DNA of 64,000 nucleotides from Methylomonas fluvii (lineage in GTDB: Bacteria; Pseudomonadota; Gammaproteobacteria; Methylococcales; Methylomonadaceae): positions 930,001 to 994,000 of the forward strand of contig NZ_JACXST010000003.1 of NCBI RefSeq assembly GCF_014850975.1, in the 5' to 3' direction. Below are positions 43,783-54,009 of the stretch, one piece after another. Positions within the stretch are counted from its first letter, which is position 1, and each line of letters begins with the position of its first letter. The position numbers and the translations under genes are program-made. The notes under the pieces were generated by a model. That model was given only the letters and a program-made list of their open reading frames with translations. It was not told the DNA's origin and ran no database searches.

Positions 43783-46623
43783 ATGTCCGCCAAGCCGCGC
43801 ATCCTGTTAGTCGACGACGATCCGATGGTCCGCCTGCTGGTCAGGCAAATGTTGCAAGCCGACGGCTACGAACTGATCGAAACCGACAACGGCCGGGCCG
43901 GGCTGGAACAATTTATCGCCTCGGAGCCGGATTTGGTTCTACTGGACGTGATGATGCCGGAGATGGATGGTTTCAGTTGTTTACAAGGCATGCGCGCCGC
44001 CAGCGACAAAAGGGTACCCATTGTCATGATGACGGCTATCGAGGATACGCAAGCGGTGGAAGACGCCTTTCGGCTGGGGGCCACCGACTTTATCGGCAAA
44101 CCCATCCAATGGCCGCTGTTGCCGCATCGAATCAGCTATGTGCTGCGCTCGCACCGCACTACACAACGTCTTATAGAGCAACAAACGCTACTCAAGCAAA
44201 GCGAGCAACGCTTTCGGGATTTGGTGGAAAGTATCGGTAACGAATACTTCCTGTATTCCCACAATACCGAGCGTATTTTTACTTACCTAGGTCCTTCGGT
44301 AGAGCATATCCTCGGCTACAAACCCGACGAACTACATTGCGACTGCTTCGATATCGCGACCAACAACCCGATCAATCGGCTTGCCAGAACCTACACCGAG
44401 CAATGTCTGGCGGGCATCAAGCCACCCAACTACGAAGTGGAAGTGCGCAGCAAGGATGGCAGTCTGCGTGTGCTCAGCCTCAATGAGTCGCCTATGCTCG
44501 ACGACCACGGCCGGGTGGTTGCGGTGAACGGCCTAGCGCACGACATCACCGAAATGCGCAGCACACAGCAAGCCCTTGCCGATAGCGAGGAACGCTTGCG
44601 GCTGTCCATGCAAGCAGCCAAACAAGGTTTTTATGACATCAATCCGCAAACCGGGGCCATGATCATCAACGCCGAATATGCCAGCATGCTCGGCTACAAC
44701 CCCGCCTGTTTCGACATCAATATCGACAGTTGGATCATGCGCTTGCATCCTGATGACCGGCAGCGCGTTTCCGACGCTTACCAGCTGTACATCGCCGGGG
44801 AACTGGCAGAATATCGCCTGGAATACCGGCAGCGTTGTGCCGACGACAGTTGGAAATGGGTTTTATCGATAGGCAGTATCGTCGAGCGCGATGCCAATCA
44901 TCAGCCAGTGCGCATGCTGGGCACCCACACCGACATCACCGACAGCAAAACCGCAGCCGAACGCCTGAATTTGCTGGCCAAAGTGTTCGAAAACAGCGGC
45001 GAGGCCATTTTCCTGTGCGATCCGGATACCCGCATCGTGTCCAGCAACCAGGCCTACACAACGATTACCGGTTACAGAGCCGAAGAAGTGTTGCAGCAAA
45101 CACCCTCAATTCTCGATGCGCGTCATCTTGACCTCAACCACTATCAACGCATCTGGCAGGCCTTGCGCGAAAACGGCTACTGGCAAGGCGAAATTTGGGA
45201 TACCCGCAAAAACGGCGAATCTTATCCCGCTTGGCTGGGTATTTCCGCGATGTATAACACCCATGGCCTCATCAGCCATTACATCGGCATTTTTTCGGAC
45301 ATTACCGAGCGCAAGGCCGCCGAAGCCCAAATCGAATATCTGGCGCGTCACGATCCGCTCACCAACCTGCCCAATCGCACCTTGTTGCGCGACCGTTTCG
45401 ACCAGGCCATGGCCCATGCCGTGCGTAACAACACGCTGGTCGGTTTGCTGTTTCTGGACCTGGATCATTTTAAAAATATTAACGATACGATGGGACACGA
45501 CGTCGGCGACCGCTTGCTGCAAGGCATTGCGGAGCGACTGGTGCAATGCGTGCGTGAGGTGGACACGGTTTGCCGGCAAGGCGGCGATGAATTCATCATT
45601 ATCCTCACCGATATTCCCGACATTGATGCTATCACGCAAATTGTGCTGAAAATTCTCGATCAACTGACACAACCTTTTGTCATCGAAGGCGTCACGCTTT
45701 GCACCTCCTTCAGCATAGGCGTCAGTTTGTATCCCAATGACGGCCTGAATTTTCACGGTTTACTCAACAAAGCCGACACGGCAATGTATTCGGCAAAAAA
45801 CGAAGGCCGCAATACCTTCCGCTTCTTTTCCAACGATATGAACCTGGCTTCAATCGAGCGGATGAATATCGAGAACGGCCTGCGCATGGCTTTGAAGCGC
45901 AAAGAACTTCGCTTGCACTATCAGCCGCAATATTCCATACAAAACAACACGGTGATCGGTGCGGAAGCCTTGCTGCGTTGGCAACCGGAAAACAGCCCGA
46001 TGATCCCGCCGGCCAAGTTCATTCCTATCGCCGAAGACAACGGCATGATCGTCCCGATAGGCGACTGGGTATTACGCGAAGCCTGTAAGCAAAATAAACT
46101 TTGGCACGACGCCGGCATGAAACTGCTGGTTACCGTCAATATCTCCGCCCTACAGTTCAAGCGCGGCAACTTACTGGAATCGGTGCAAAACGCATTGGCT
46201 GAATCCGGCCTGGAACCGCATTATTTAGAGTTGGAGTTAACCGAATCGGTCCTGATGTTCGACACCAATGCCGTCATCAATACTATTGCCCAGTTGCGCG
46301 CCTTGGGCGTCAGCTTTGCCATCGACGATTTCGGCACCGGTTATTCCTCGCTGAGTTATTTGAAGCGCTTTGCGGTGAACAAACTAAAAATCGATCAATC
46401 GTTTATCCGGGATTTAACCTCAGGCAAAGCCGAAGACACCGCTATCGTCAAAGCCATCCTGCAATTGGGCGATACGCTGGGCCTGCTGACCTTGGCCGAA
46501 GGTGTTGAAACCAAAGAACAAGCCGAGCAACTGCATCTACTCGGTTGCCGCAAAGCGCAGGGGTTTTATTGGAATCAACCCTTGCCCGCCGACGAATTCG
46601 CCCAGCTGTTTACGCCTGGTTAA
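43783..46623 (+). CDS. REC-PAS-PAS-PAS-GGDEF-EAL protein
   Basis: The product has 946 residues. REC (Asp near 54, VLLDVMMPEMDG) is followed by three PAS regions (about 140-520), including a second with PAC-type ending DITDSK and a third with DITERK. An intact GGDEF lies near 600 and an intact EAL near 727 (GAEALLRWQ). It can in principle make or break c-di-GMP. It is the last gene of the operon and converges with the RNase AM gene, overlapping it by 4 bases. The REC domain resembles that of the preceding protein (RLGATDFIGKPIQWPLLPHR versus QLGATDFIPKPLNWPTLPHR), so the two probably arose by duplication. Confidence 0.92.
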   Translation: MSAKPRILLVDDDPMVRLLVRQMLQADGYELIETDNGRAGLEQFIASEPDLVLLDVMMPEMDGFSCLQGMRAASDKRVPIVMMTAIEDTQAVEDAFRLGATDFIGKPIQWPLLPHRISYVLRSHRTTQRLIEQQTLLKQSEQRFRDLVESIGNEYFLYSHNTERIFTYLGPSVEHILGYKPDELHCDCFDIATNNPINRLARTYTEQCLAGIKPPNYEVEVRSKDGSLRVLSLNESPMLDDHGRVVAVNGLAHDITEMRSTQQALADSEERLRLSMQAAKQGFYDINPQTGAMIINAEYASMLGYNPACFDINIDSWIMRLHPDDRQRVSDAYQLYIAGELAEYRLEYRQRCADDSWKWVLSIGSIVERDANHQPVRMLGTHTDITDSKTAAERLNLLAKVFENSGEAIFLCDPDTRIVSSNQAYTTITGYRAEEVLQQTPSILDARHLDLNHYQRIWQALRENGYWQGEIWDTRKNGESYPAWLGISAMYNTHGLISHYIGIFSDITERKAAEAQIEYLARHDPLTNLPNRTLLRDRFDQAMAHAVRNNTLVGLLFLDLDHFKNINDTMGHDVGDRLLQGIAERLVQCVREVDTVCRQGGDEFIIILTDIPDIDAITQIVLKILDQLTQPFVIEGVTLCTSFSIGVSLYPNDGLNFHGLLNKADTAMYSAKNEGRNTFRFFSNDMNLASIERMNIENGLRMALKRKELRLHYQPQYSIQNNTVIGAEALLRWQPENSPMIPPAKFIPIAEDNGMIVPIGDWVLREACKQNKLWHDAGMKLLVTVNISALQFKRGNLLESVQNALAESGLEPHYLELELTESVLMFDTNAVINTIAQLRALGVSFAIDDFGTGYSSLSYLKRFAVNKLKIDQSFIRDLTSGKAEDTAIVKAILQLGDTLGLLTLAEGVETKEQAEQLHLLGCRKAQGFYWNQPLPADEFAQLFTPG

Positions 46624-47450
46624 AATAACTGCCAAACCGGCGCCGCGCCGTCCGGCAAGGCCGCCAGACGCCCCAACTCCAGCCATGGGTTGCCCGGCGC
46701 ATGAAAATCCGAGCCCATCGATGCATGCAATTGATGTTTGCTGGCATGCAAATAACTTAAGCGGATATCGTCAACGCTGGCCCGGCCTGTCACCACTTCT
46801 ATGCCCTGCCCGCCTGCCACCTTGAATGCCACCAATGCTTTGTTGATCCATTTGGTACTGAGTTTATAACGCAAGGGATGCGCCAACACCGCCACACCGC
46901 CGGCGGCCCGAATCCAGCCGACACAATCGGCCAGACCGGCCCAAACCGTTGGTACATAAGCGGGCTTGCCCTTGCTCAAATAACGATCAAATGCGTCCTG
47001 CTGGGTTTCGACCACACCTTGATTAACCAGAAAATCGGCAAAATGCAGGCGAGTGATTTCGCCGTTACCGGCAATTTGCCTTAACGTGGGATAGGCATCG
47101 GTTATGCCCTTCTTCGCCAGTTTTTCGGCAATTTTTTGCGCGCGTTGGTCGCGAATCCATTGTTGCTTGGCAATACCTTCGAGTAAGCCCGGATGTTGCG
47201 GATCGATATTTAAACCGACGATGTGCAGACAATGGCTTTCAAAACTGGCCGACAGTTCGATGCCGGGAATCAAGCGGATGCCCGCTTGTGCGGCAGCTTC
47301 GGTCGCTTCTTGTAAGCCGGCAGTTGTATCGTGATCGGTCAAAGCCAGCGCGGTGACACCCTGCTGTTGGGCGCGCAGCACCAGCTCGGTGGGCGACAAC
47401 GCGCCGTCGGACGCGGTGGAGTGGCTGTGTAAATCGTATAATTCCGACAC
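46620..47450 (-). CDS. rnm: PHP-domain nuclease/phosphoesterase (RNase AM, TrpH/YciV type)
   Basis: The 276-residue protein has PHP metal-binding motifs DLHSHSTASDG, ALTDHDT, GIELSA, AVLAHPL and MGSDFHAPG, in the order and length of the TrpH/YciV family. In E. coli this enzyme (RNase AM) trims 5' ends of ribosomal RNA and acts on 3',5'-bisphosphonucleotides. The pattern is that of a Mn-dependent nuclease of the cytoplasm. It shares one base with the ABC transporter stop upstream, so the two are transcribed together. Confidence 0.85.
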   Translation of the reverse strand: MSELYDLHSHSTASDGALSPTELVLRAQQQGVTALALTDHDTTAGLQEATEAAAQAGIRLIPGIELSASFESHCLHIVGLNIDPQHPGLLEGIAKQQWIRDQRAQKIAEKLAKKGITDAYPTLRQIAGNGEITRLHFADFLVNQGVVETQQDAFDRYLSKGKPAYVPTVWAGLADCVGWIRAAGGVAVLAHPLRYKLSTKWINKALVAFKVAGGQGIEVVTGRASVDDIRLSYLHASKHQLHASMGSDFHAPGNPWLELGRLAALPDGAAPVWQLF

Positions 47451-49297
47451 TATTGATAATCACCGTAAAGTTTGGCGTACAAGCCGTTTTGTTGAATCAA
47501 CGCATCGTGTTTGCCTTGTTCGCAAATCTGGCCTTGTTCAAAGACATAGACGTGGTCGGCCTGTTTCACGGCACTGAGCCTATGCGCGATGATGATGGTG
47601 GTGCGACCTTCCAGGAAGGTACTCAAGGCTTGGTGTAGTTTATACTCGGTTTCGCTATCCAGCGCCGATGTGGCTTCGTCGAGAATCACCACCGCTGGCT
47701 GGCTGACTATCATCCGGGCGACGGCCAGCCGTTGCCGTTGGCCGCCGGATAAGCGCATCCCCTGTCTGCCCACCACGGTATCCAAACCCTGCGGCTGTTC
47801 TTCCACGGTCAACTTCATTTGCGCAATCTCCAAGGCTCGCCACAATTCAGCATCCGCAATCTCCCGACCCAAAGTCAGGTTGGCGCGTATCGTATCGTTT
47901 AGCAAAGCGGGATGCTGTAAAACGGTCGCGACATGTTCGCGCACCACATCCAAGCCTATCCGGTTCAGCGGCACGCCGTCGAAATAAATCATACCGCTGC
48001 CCGGCGGATATAAACCGATTAAGGTTTGCGCCAGCGTCGATTTGCCGCCGCCGCTGGCTCCGACCAATGCGATTTTCTCGCCGGCCGGTATGGTCAGATT
48101 AATACCGTTCAGTACCGGTTCGTCCTTGTAACTAAAATGCAGATTCTTGACACTGACCGACACGGTTTTACGCCCGATAAACGGGTTTTGCAAATGCGGA
48201 TAATACGGTTCGCGCTGCAACAGGGTCAGCTGATTGACGCGGGCCAACGCGGCTTTGGCAGCATAAAAAGACTGCTGAATGCTTAATATCTCCTGCACCG
48301 GCGCCATCATGAACCACAGATAACCGAATACCGCCAGCATTTCGCCTATGGTCAGATTGGAATACAACACCATCAGCATCGCTGTTGCGCGGAAAATATC
48401 GAAGCCAAATAGAAAGGTCAAAAAGCTCAAACGCACCGTCGCATCGCTTTTCCAGGCATAAATGGTCGAATGATTTTTTACCGCCAGCGCGCTGCCGATT
48501 AACTGTCGGCAATAGTGCTCCTCGCGGTTGCTGGCGCGGATTTGATGAATCGCCTCCAGGGTTTCGCTCAAAGCTTGCTGGAATATCGCGTAAGCTTTGT
48601 TTTCATTGGCTTTGAGTTCCTTCACCCTGGAACCAACAGCCCGGGCCAAATAAATCACCAACGGGTTCAAAAAGATAATGAATAAACCCAATTGCCAGTG
48701 CATCCACAATAGAATCAAGGCCGTGCCGAACACGGTCAGGACTGCCACCAACAATTTACTGATCGTGGTGCCGATGAAATTATCCAACGTGTCCAAATCG
48801 GTCACCATGTGCGAACTGACCGTGCCGCTGCCCAGGCTTTCATACTCGGACATCGAGATGTGTTGCAAATGTTTCACCAAACTTTCACGAATCCGAAAAA
48901 TCACATCCTTGGCAATATTGGAAAACTGCCGAGTCTGCATAATGTTTAGCACCAAGGCGAACAAGCGCAACAGCAAGCTAAGCAGCAAAATAATGGCAAT
49001 GTAAATCGCAGGTTGCTGCCACTCGCCGGGTAGCCACGGATTGAGGCTGTTCAGCACCACGCCCGGATGGTTCAGCAAAACCTCGTCCACCAATAAAGGC
49101 ATCAATAAGGGGACCGGTACGCTGGCAACCGTTGCCAATATGGCGACCAAATGCCCGTTGATCAGTTGTTTTTTATGCTGCTTAGCGATGCTGTAAATGT
49201 ACTGCCAGGAATATTCGGCTTGCGCCGCGCGATGTGTGGTTTTCAAGGTAATGAAACAAATTCGATGAAGTTTAACGATTATAATGGCCCGACCCAC
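47450..49297 (-). CDS. ABC exporter, fused membrane and ATPase domains (MsbA-like)
   Basis: The 615-residue protein has six membrane helices in the N-terminal half and an ATPase domain with Walker A GASGGGKST, the signature LSGGQRQRLAVARM, and Walker B VVILDEATSALD followed by HRLS. It is a type IV exporter half transporter that dimerises. The substrate (lipid, drug or peptide) cannot be told. The ATG at 49297 lacks a strong ribosome site; a TTG start about 51 bases downstream (LKTTHRAAQAEY) is possible. It diverges from slt with a short shared control region. Confidence 0.85.
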   Translation of the reverse strand: MGRAIIIVKLHRICFITLKTTHRAAQAEYSWQYIYSIAKQHKKQLINGHLVAILATVASVPVPLLMPLLVDEVLLNHPGVVLNSLNPWLPGEWQQPAIYIAIILLLSLLLRLFALVLNIMQTRQFSNIAKDVIFRIRESLVKHLQHISMSEYESLGSGTVSSHMVTDLDTLDNFIGTTISKLLVAVLTVFGTALILLWMHWQLGLFIIFLNPLVIYLARAVGSRVKELKANENKAYAIFQQALSETLEAIHQIRASNREEHYCRQLIGSALAVKNHSTIYAWKSDATVRLSFLTFLFGFDIFRATAMLMVLYSNLTIGEMLAVFGYLWFMMAPVQEILSIQQSFYAAKAALARVNQLTLLQREPYYPHLQNPFIGRKTVSVSVKNLHFSYKDEPVLNGINLTIPAGEKIALVGASGGGKSTLAQTLIGLYPPGSGMIYFDGVPLNRIGLDVVREHVATVLQHPALLNDTIRANLTLGREIADAELWRALEIAQMKLTVEEQPQGLDTVVGRQGMRLSGGQRQRLAVARMIVSQPAVVILDEATSALDSETEYKLHQALSTFLEGRTTIIIAHRLSAVKQADHVYVFEQGQICEQGKHDALIQQNGLYAKLYGDYQ

Positions 49298-49349
49298 TTT
49301 GCAAAAACTTCTTGCTCAGTGTTTAGTCTCGGCTGTCGTGGAAATTGAT

Positions 49350-51266
49350 ATGCATGTTATCCCGTGTTTTTTAATGCTTGCCGCTCTGACCGGCGTTTTG
49401 CCGAACAGTGCCCGGGCGGATGAAATCTCTTTAGCCAGCCAACGTCAGCAATTTTTGCGCGCCGAGCAAGCGCTTAACCAGAATCGCGATGCCGAATATT
49501 TCGCACTCGCTTCAAGTCTAAAAGGCTACCCGCTGTATCCTTATCTGCAATACCAATGGCTAAAAAATCATTTAGATGCCGATGCCGACATCAAACAGTT
49601 TTTAAACGACCACGCCAACAGCCGTTACGCGGCCGGGCTCCGGCAAAAGTGGTTGCTGGCTTTGGGTAAAAAGCAGCAGTGGCTGGTGCTGGTGAATTAT
49701 TACCAAGGCAGTGACGATCCTGAGCTGCAATGCTACGCCGGACTGGCTCAATTTCAAACCGGACAAGCCTTGGAAGCATTCAATCAGGCCCGCGCCTTAT
49801 GGCTAAACGGTAAGACGCACCCGAATAACTGCGATGCCTTGTTCGACGTTTATAAAGCATCGCCGTACTTTAATAAGGAACTGATCAACCAACGATTTCA
49901 CGCCGCCCTCAAGCGCGACAATCAAAGCCTGGCAAGCTACTTGACCCGATTTTTCAGCGACGCGGAACTCAATCTTGCCAATACCTGGTTAAAACTACAC
50001 AGGCAGCCTGAGAGCGTTGCGTCGGAGTCTGGCTGGCGAGACTACCCCGAACACGCCGGCGAGTTGTTTGCACACGCGATTGACCGCTGGCTGGAGAGCA
50101 ATGTCGAAACGGCCATGACGACTTGGGACAGTAATAAATCGCAAATCGCCATTACGCCGGCAACCGCGGCTTTTATCGAAAAACGCATCGCTGTCGCCTT
50201 GGCCTTGAAACACGACAGTCGCGCTTACACCCGCTTGTCGCAACTGGAAAACAGAGACGAATCGGCCCGGGAATGGCGAGTCAGAGCCGCGCTAAATACG
50301 CAGAACTGGCAAGACGTCACTACTGCCATTGCCGGCCTTCACGACGACGAAAAATCTCAGGAAAAATGGCAGTATTGGCAAGCCCGCGGCTTGGCGGAGA
50401 CGTCCCAGCCAGCAGCAGCCAATGCCTTGTTTCAACAGTTGGCAAAGAATCGCAGTTTTTACGGTTTTCTGGCGGCCGGCAAATTGAGGCAAGCGATTGA
50501 ACTGGTAGACAGACCTTTGACGGTATCGAGCAGCGACCTTGAGGCTTTACAAAATCGACCGGATTTCCAGGTGTTTTCCGAACTACTCGCAATCGACAGA
50601 AAACCGGAAGCCAAACGCCAATGGTGGTACGCAGTAGCCAAACTCGATAGTCGCCAGCTACCCGTCGCCGCAAAACTGGCCCAACAAGCCAATTGTCCGG
50701 CATTGGCAATTGCCACTATCGCCAAGGCTAATCAATGGGATGACGTCAATCTGCGCTTTCCACTGGTATATGTTCAGGCAATCCAAAGCAACGCCGCCGC
50801 GCAACAATTGGATCCGGGTTTAATTTTGGGTTTGATCCGCCAGGAAAGCGCGTTCGATGAATTGGCCGACTCGCCGGCCGGCGCTAAAGGTTTGATGCAG
50901 ATCATGCCGAACACCGGCCGGCAAATTGCTGCGGAATTGCGCGATAGTTGGGATAGCGATTACAGCCTGTTTAAACCGGAACTCAATGTCAAATACGGCG
51001 CGTTTTATTTCAAAAAACTCTTGCGCCAATTCAATGGTCACGTCGCACTGGCAACGGCCGCCTATAACGCCGGTGCCAATAAAGTTAAGCGCTGGCTACC
51101 GGAAAACCGGGCTTTGCCGGCCGACATCTGGATCGAAAACATACCTTATAAAGAGACTCGGGGTTATGTCGCGTCGGTGTTGATGTATAGCTTGATCTAC
51201 CAGCAGCGCCTGCAACGCGACAGCTTAAAGATCGACGATCTAATGCGCGAGGTCATGCCCGGCTAA
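49350..51266 (+). CDS. slt: Soluble lytic murein transglycosylase
   Basis: The start at 49350 gives a signal peptide (HVIPCFLMLAALTGVLPNSARA) and 638 residues, the usual Slt70 length. A long superhelical N-terminal half is followed by the lysozyme-like domain with catalytic Glu in RQESAFDELADSPAGAKGLMQIMP, and then NVKYGAFYFKKLL and AAYNAGANKVKRWL. It cleaves peptidoglycan in the periplasm to leave anhydromuramyl ends. The frame is also open 66 bases upstream, but that would put extra residues before the signal peptide. Confidence 0.92.
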   Translation: MHVIPCFLMLAALTGVLPNSARADEISLASQRQQFLRAEQALNQNRDAEYFALASSLKGYPLYPYLQYQWLKNHLDADADIKQFLNDHANSRYAAGLRQKWLLALGKKQQWLVLVNYYQGSDDPELQCYAGLAQFQTGQALEAFNQARALWLNGKTHPNNCDALFDVYKASPYFNKELINQRFHAALKRDNQSLASYLTRFFSDAELNLANTWLKLHRQPESVASESGWRDYPEHAGELFAHAIDRWLESNVETAMTTWDSNKSQIAITPATAAFIEKRIAVALALKHDSRAYTRLSQLENRDESAREWRVRAALNTQNWQDVTTAIAGLHDDEKSQEKWQYWQARGLAETSQPAAANALFQQLAKNRSFYGFLAAGKLRQAIELVDRPLTVSSSDLEALQNRPDFQVFSELLAIDRKPEAKRQWWYAVAKLDSRQLPVAAKLAQQANCPALAIATIAKANQWDDVNLRFPLVYVQAIQSNAAAQQLDPGLILGLIRQESAFDELADSPAGAKGLMQIMPNTGRQIAAELRDSWDSDYSLFKPELNVKYGAFYFKKLLRQFNGHVALATAAYNAGANKVKRWLPENRALPADIWIENIPYKETRGYVASVLMYSLIYQQRLQRDSLKIDDLMREVMPG

Positions 51267-51342
51267 AAATTGAGCTGATTTTTTAAGCCGATTATTAGAT
51301 AATGCCGCAGTTTTTGAACCCACCAACCAGGTAAAAATCAAG

Positions 51343-51858
51343 ATGGAGAAGCAGCACAGTTTCACGCGCGAAGAATTATTAATGTCCGGCCGAGGTGAAT
51401 TATACGGTCCGACCAACGCGCAGCTACCGCTTCCCAATATGCTGATGATGGACCGCATCGTCCATATTTCCGATGAAGGCGGCAAATACGGCAAAGGCGA
51501 AATCATCGCCGAGTTGGATATTACTCCAGAATTATGGTTTTTTGATTGCCACTTTCAAGGCGACCCGGTCATGCCAGGCTGTCTGGGTTTGGACGCGATG
51601 TGGCAATTGGTCGGTTTCTATTTATGCTGGCTGGGCGGCCCCGGCAAAGGCCGCGCACTAGGTTGCGGCGAAGTGAAATTCACTGGCCAGGTGCTGCCGA
51701 CAGCCAAAAAAGTCACTTATAAAATCGACTTGAAGCGTGTGATTCTGCGTAAATTGGTCATGGGCATCGCCGATGCGACGATGGAAGTCGATGGCAAACA
51801 AATCTACGAAGCGACCGATTTACGAGTCGGCTTGTTCACTTCCACTCAAGATTTCTAA
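51343..51858 (+). CDS. fabA: 3-hydroxydecanoyl-ACP dehydratase/isomerase
   Basis: The 171-residue protein has His70 in [15 protein letters not shown] and Asp84 in [14 protein letters not shown], the two catalytic residues at the E. coli FabA numbering. FabA dehydrates 3-hydroxydecanoyl-ACP and isomerises trans-2 to cis-3, opening the route to unsaturated fatty acids. It sits 10 bases before fabB, as in many gammaproteobacteria, so the two work as an operon. Confidence 0.96.
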   Translation: MEKQHSFTREELLMSGRGELYGPTNAQLPLPNMLMMDRIVHISDEGGKYGKGEIIAELDITPELWFFDCHFQGDPVMPGCLGLDAMWQLVGFYLCWLGGPGKGRALGCGEVKFTGQVLPTAKKVTYKIDLKRVILRKLVMGIADATMEVDGKQIYEATDLRVGLFTSTQDF

Positions 51859-51868
51859 GGAAACCATC

Positions 51869-53089
51869 ATGAAACGCGTCGTTGTAACAGGTTTAGGGAT
51901 AGTTTCCAGCATCGGCAACAACCGGGACGAAGTCGTCGATTCTTTGCGCACTGGCCGTTCCGGGATCGTTCACGCACCGGTCTATGCCGAGATGGGCTTT
52001 CGTAGCCATGTACACGGCCCGGTTAATATTGATCTGGATGAAGCGATAGACCGTAAAGTTAAACGCTTTATGGGCGACGGTGCCGCATACAACTACTTGG
52101 CGATGGAGCAAGCTATTACCGACTCCGGCCTGGAAGAATCGCAAGTTTCCAATATCCGCACCGGCTTAGTGATGGGCTCCGGCGGACCGTCAACGTCCAA
52201 TTTAGTCGATTCCGCTGACATTCTGCGTTCCAAAGGCGTGAAAAAAGTCGGCCCTTACATGGTGACGCGCGCCATGTCCAGCACCAATACCGCCTGTCTT
52301 GCCACACCGTTCAAAATCAAAGGCGTCAATTACTCCATCAGCTCCGCTTGCGCCACCAGCGCCCACTGCATTGGCCACGCCATGGAATTGATTCAATTGG
52401 GCAAGCAAGACATCGTGTTCGCCGGCGGCGGTGAAGAACTACACTGGACTATGTCAGTGATGTTCGATGCGATGGGTGCCTTATCATCAAAATATAACGA
52501 CACGCCAGAAACGGCCTCACGGCCTTACGACGAAACCCGCGACGGCTTCGTCATTTCCGGCGGCGGCGGCGTGTTAGTCATCGAAGAACTGGAACACGCC
52601 AAAGCGCGCGGGGCAAAAATCTATGCCGAGCTGGTCGGCTACGGCGCCACCTCCGATGGCTACGACATGGTACAACCGTCCGGCGAAGGCGCAGTGCGCT
52701 GCATGCAACAGGCCTTGGCTACCGTCACCGATAAAGTTGACTATATCAACGCGCACGGCACCAGCACGCCGGTGGGCGATACCCGCGAATTGGAAGCGAT
52801 GCGCGAAGTGTTTGGTGCCGACGGCGTACCGGCAGTCAGCTCGACTAAATCTTTAACCGGACATGCCTTGGGTGCGGCCGGCGTCAACGAAGCCATTTAT
52901 TCCTTGCTGATGATGCAGGAAAACTTCTTGAGCGCATCCGCCAATATCAATCAGCTCGACCCCGGCGCGGCCGGCATTCCTATCGTTAGAGAATATCGCG
53001 ATAACGTCACGCTGAACACCATCATGTCCAACAGCTTTGGCTTTGGCGGCACCAACGCCACGCTGATTTTCCAACGCTATAACGGCTAA
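51869..53089 (+). CDS. fabB: Beta-ketoacyl-ACP synthase I
   Basis: The start at 51869 follows TAAGGAAACC, giving 406 residues. The catalytic Cys161 lies in [13 protein letters not shown], and the two His in [12 protein letters not shown] and [12 protein letters not shown] complete the Cys-His-His triad. FabB elongates the cis-3 unsaturated intermediate made by FabA. The gene is directly after fabA. Confidence 0.96.
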   Translation: MKRVVVTGLGIVSSIGNNRDEVVDSLRTGRSGIVHAPVYAEMGFRSHVHGPVNIDLDEAIDRKVKRFMGDGAAYNYLAMEQAITDSGLEESQVSNIRTGLVMGSGGPSTSNLVDSADILRSKGVKKVGPYMVTRAMSSTNTACLATPFKIKGVNYSISSACATSAHCIGHAMELIQLGKQDIVFAGGGEELHWTMSVMFDAMGALSSKYNDTPETASRPYDETRDGFVISGGGGVLVIEELEHAKARGAKIYAELVGYGATSDGYDMVQPSGEGAVRCMQQALATVTDKVDYINAHGTSTPVGDTRELEAMREVFGADGVPAVSSTKSLTGHALGAAGVNEAIYSLLMMQENFLSASANINQLDPGAAGIPIVREYRDNVTLNTIMSNSFGFGGTNATLIFQRYNG

Positions 53090-53136
53090 CTTTGGCGCGG
53101 CTGCAATTTTGGTTTCAGCCGCCCTTCCCCGCACCC

Positions 53137-53994
53137 ATGTCAGATCCAGAACACAAATCCCGCACCCAGTTTAACAAGCTGCAAAAACGCCTGAGACGTT
53201 GCGTTGGCGAAGCCATCGCCGACTTCAATATGATAGAACCCGATGACAAGGTCATGGTCTGTCTGTCCGGCGGCAAAGACTCTTACACCATGCTGGACAT
53301 TCTGCTGAACTTGCAGAAAACCGCGCCGATTAATTTCGAGATTATTGCCGTCAATCTGGATCAAAAGCAGCCGGGCTTTCCGGAACACGTGCTGCCGGAA
53401 TATTTGCAATCGATAGGCGTGCCCTACCACATCATCGAGCACGACACTTACAGTATCGTCAAACGCATTATCCCGGAAGGCCAAACCACCTGTAGCCTCT
53501 GTTCGCGGCTACGTCGCGGCACGCTTTACGGATTTGCCAAGGAACATAAGATCACCAAAATCGCCCTAGGCCATCACCGCGACGACATTATCGAGACTTT
53601 CTTCCTGAACATGTTTTACGCCGGCAAACTAAAAGCCATGCCGCCGAAACTGCTCAGCGACGATAAGCAAAACATCGTCATACGTCCGCTGTCTTATTGC
53701 CGGGAAAAAGACATCAACCGCTTCGCGGCTTTCAAGCAATTCCCCATCATCCCCTGCAATCTGTGCGGTTCTCAAGAAAACCTGCAGCGCAAGGCGATGA
53801 AGCAAATGCTGAACGGTTGGGACAAACAATTTCCTGGCCGTATCGAGACCATTTTCGCCAGCCTGCAAAACATCGCACCTTCGCAAATGGCCGACGCCAG
53901 CTTGTTCGATTTTGCCGGCCTGCGCCGCGACCTCGACGCAAGTCTGCCGCGTGTCGTCTCGGACGAAGCCGGACTAGATATCCTAGAGCGCTAA
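53137..53994 (+). CDS. ttcA: tRNA 2-thiocytidine(32) synthetase
   Basis: The start at 53137 (MSDPEHKSR) gives 285 residues. A PP-loop SGGKDS (44-49) and two CxxC pairs ([11 protein letters not shown] and [13 protein letters not shown]) bind the Fe-S cluster needed for thiolation of C32 in several tRNAs. The frame stays open 45 bases upstream into the space after fabB, but those codons are not typical of TtcA. Ribosome site is poor. Confidence 0.94.
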   Translation: MSDPEHKSRTQFNKLQKRLRRCVGEAIADFNMIEPDDKVMVCLSGGKDSYTMLDILLNLQKTAPINFEIIAVNLDQKQPGFPEHVLPEYLQSIGVPYHIIEHDTYSIVKRIIPEGQTTCSLCSRLRRGTLYGFAKEHKITKIALGHHRDDIIETFFLNMFYAGKLKAMPPKLLSDDKQNIVIRPLSYCREKDINRFAAFKQFPIIPCNLCGSQENLQRKAMKQMLNGWDKQFPGRIETIFASLQNIAPSQMADASLFDFAGLRRDLDASLPRVVSDEAGLDILER

Positions 53995-54009
53995 CCAGGA
54001 AATACAACG

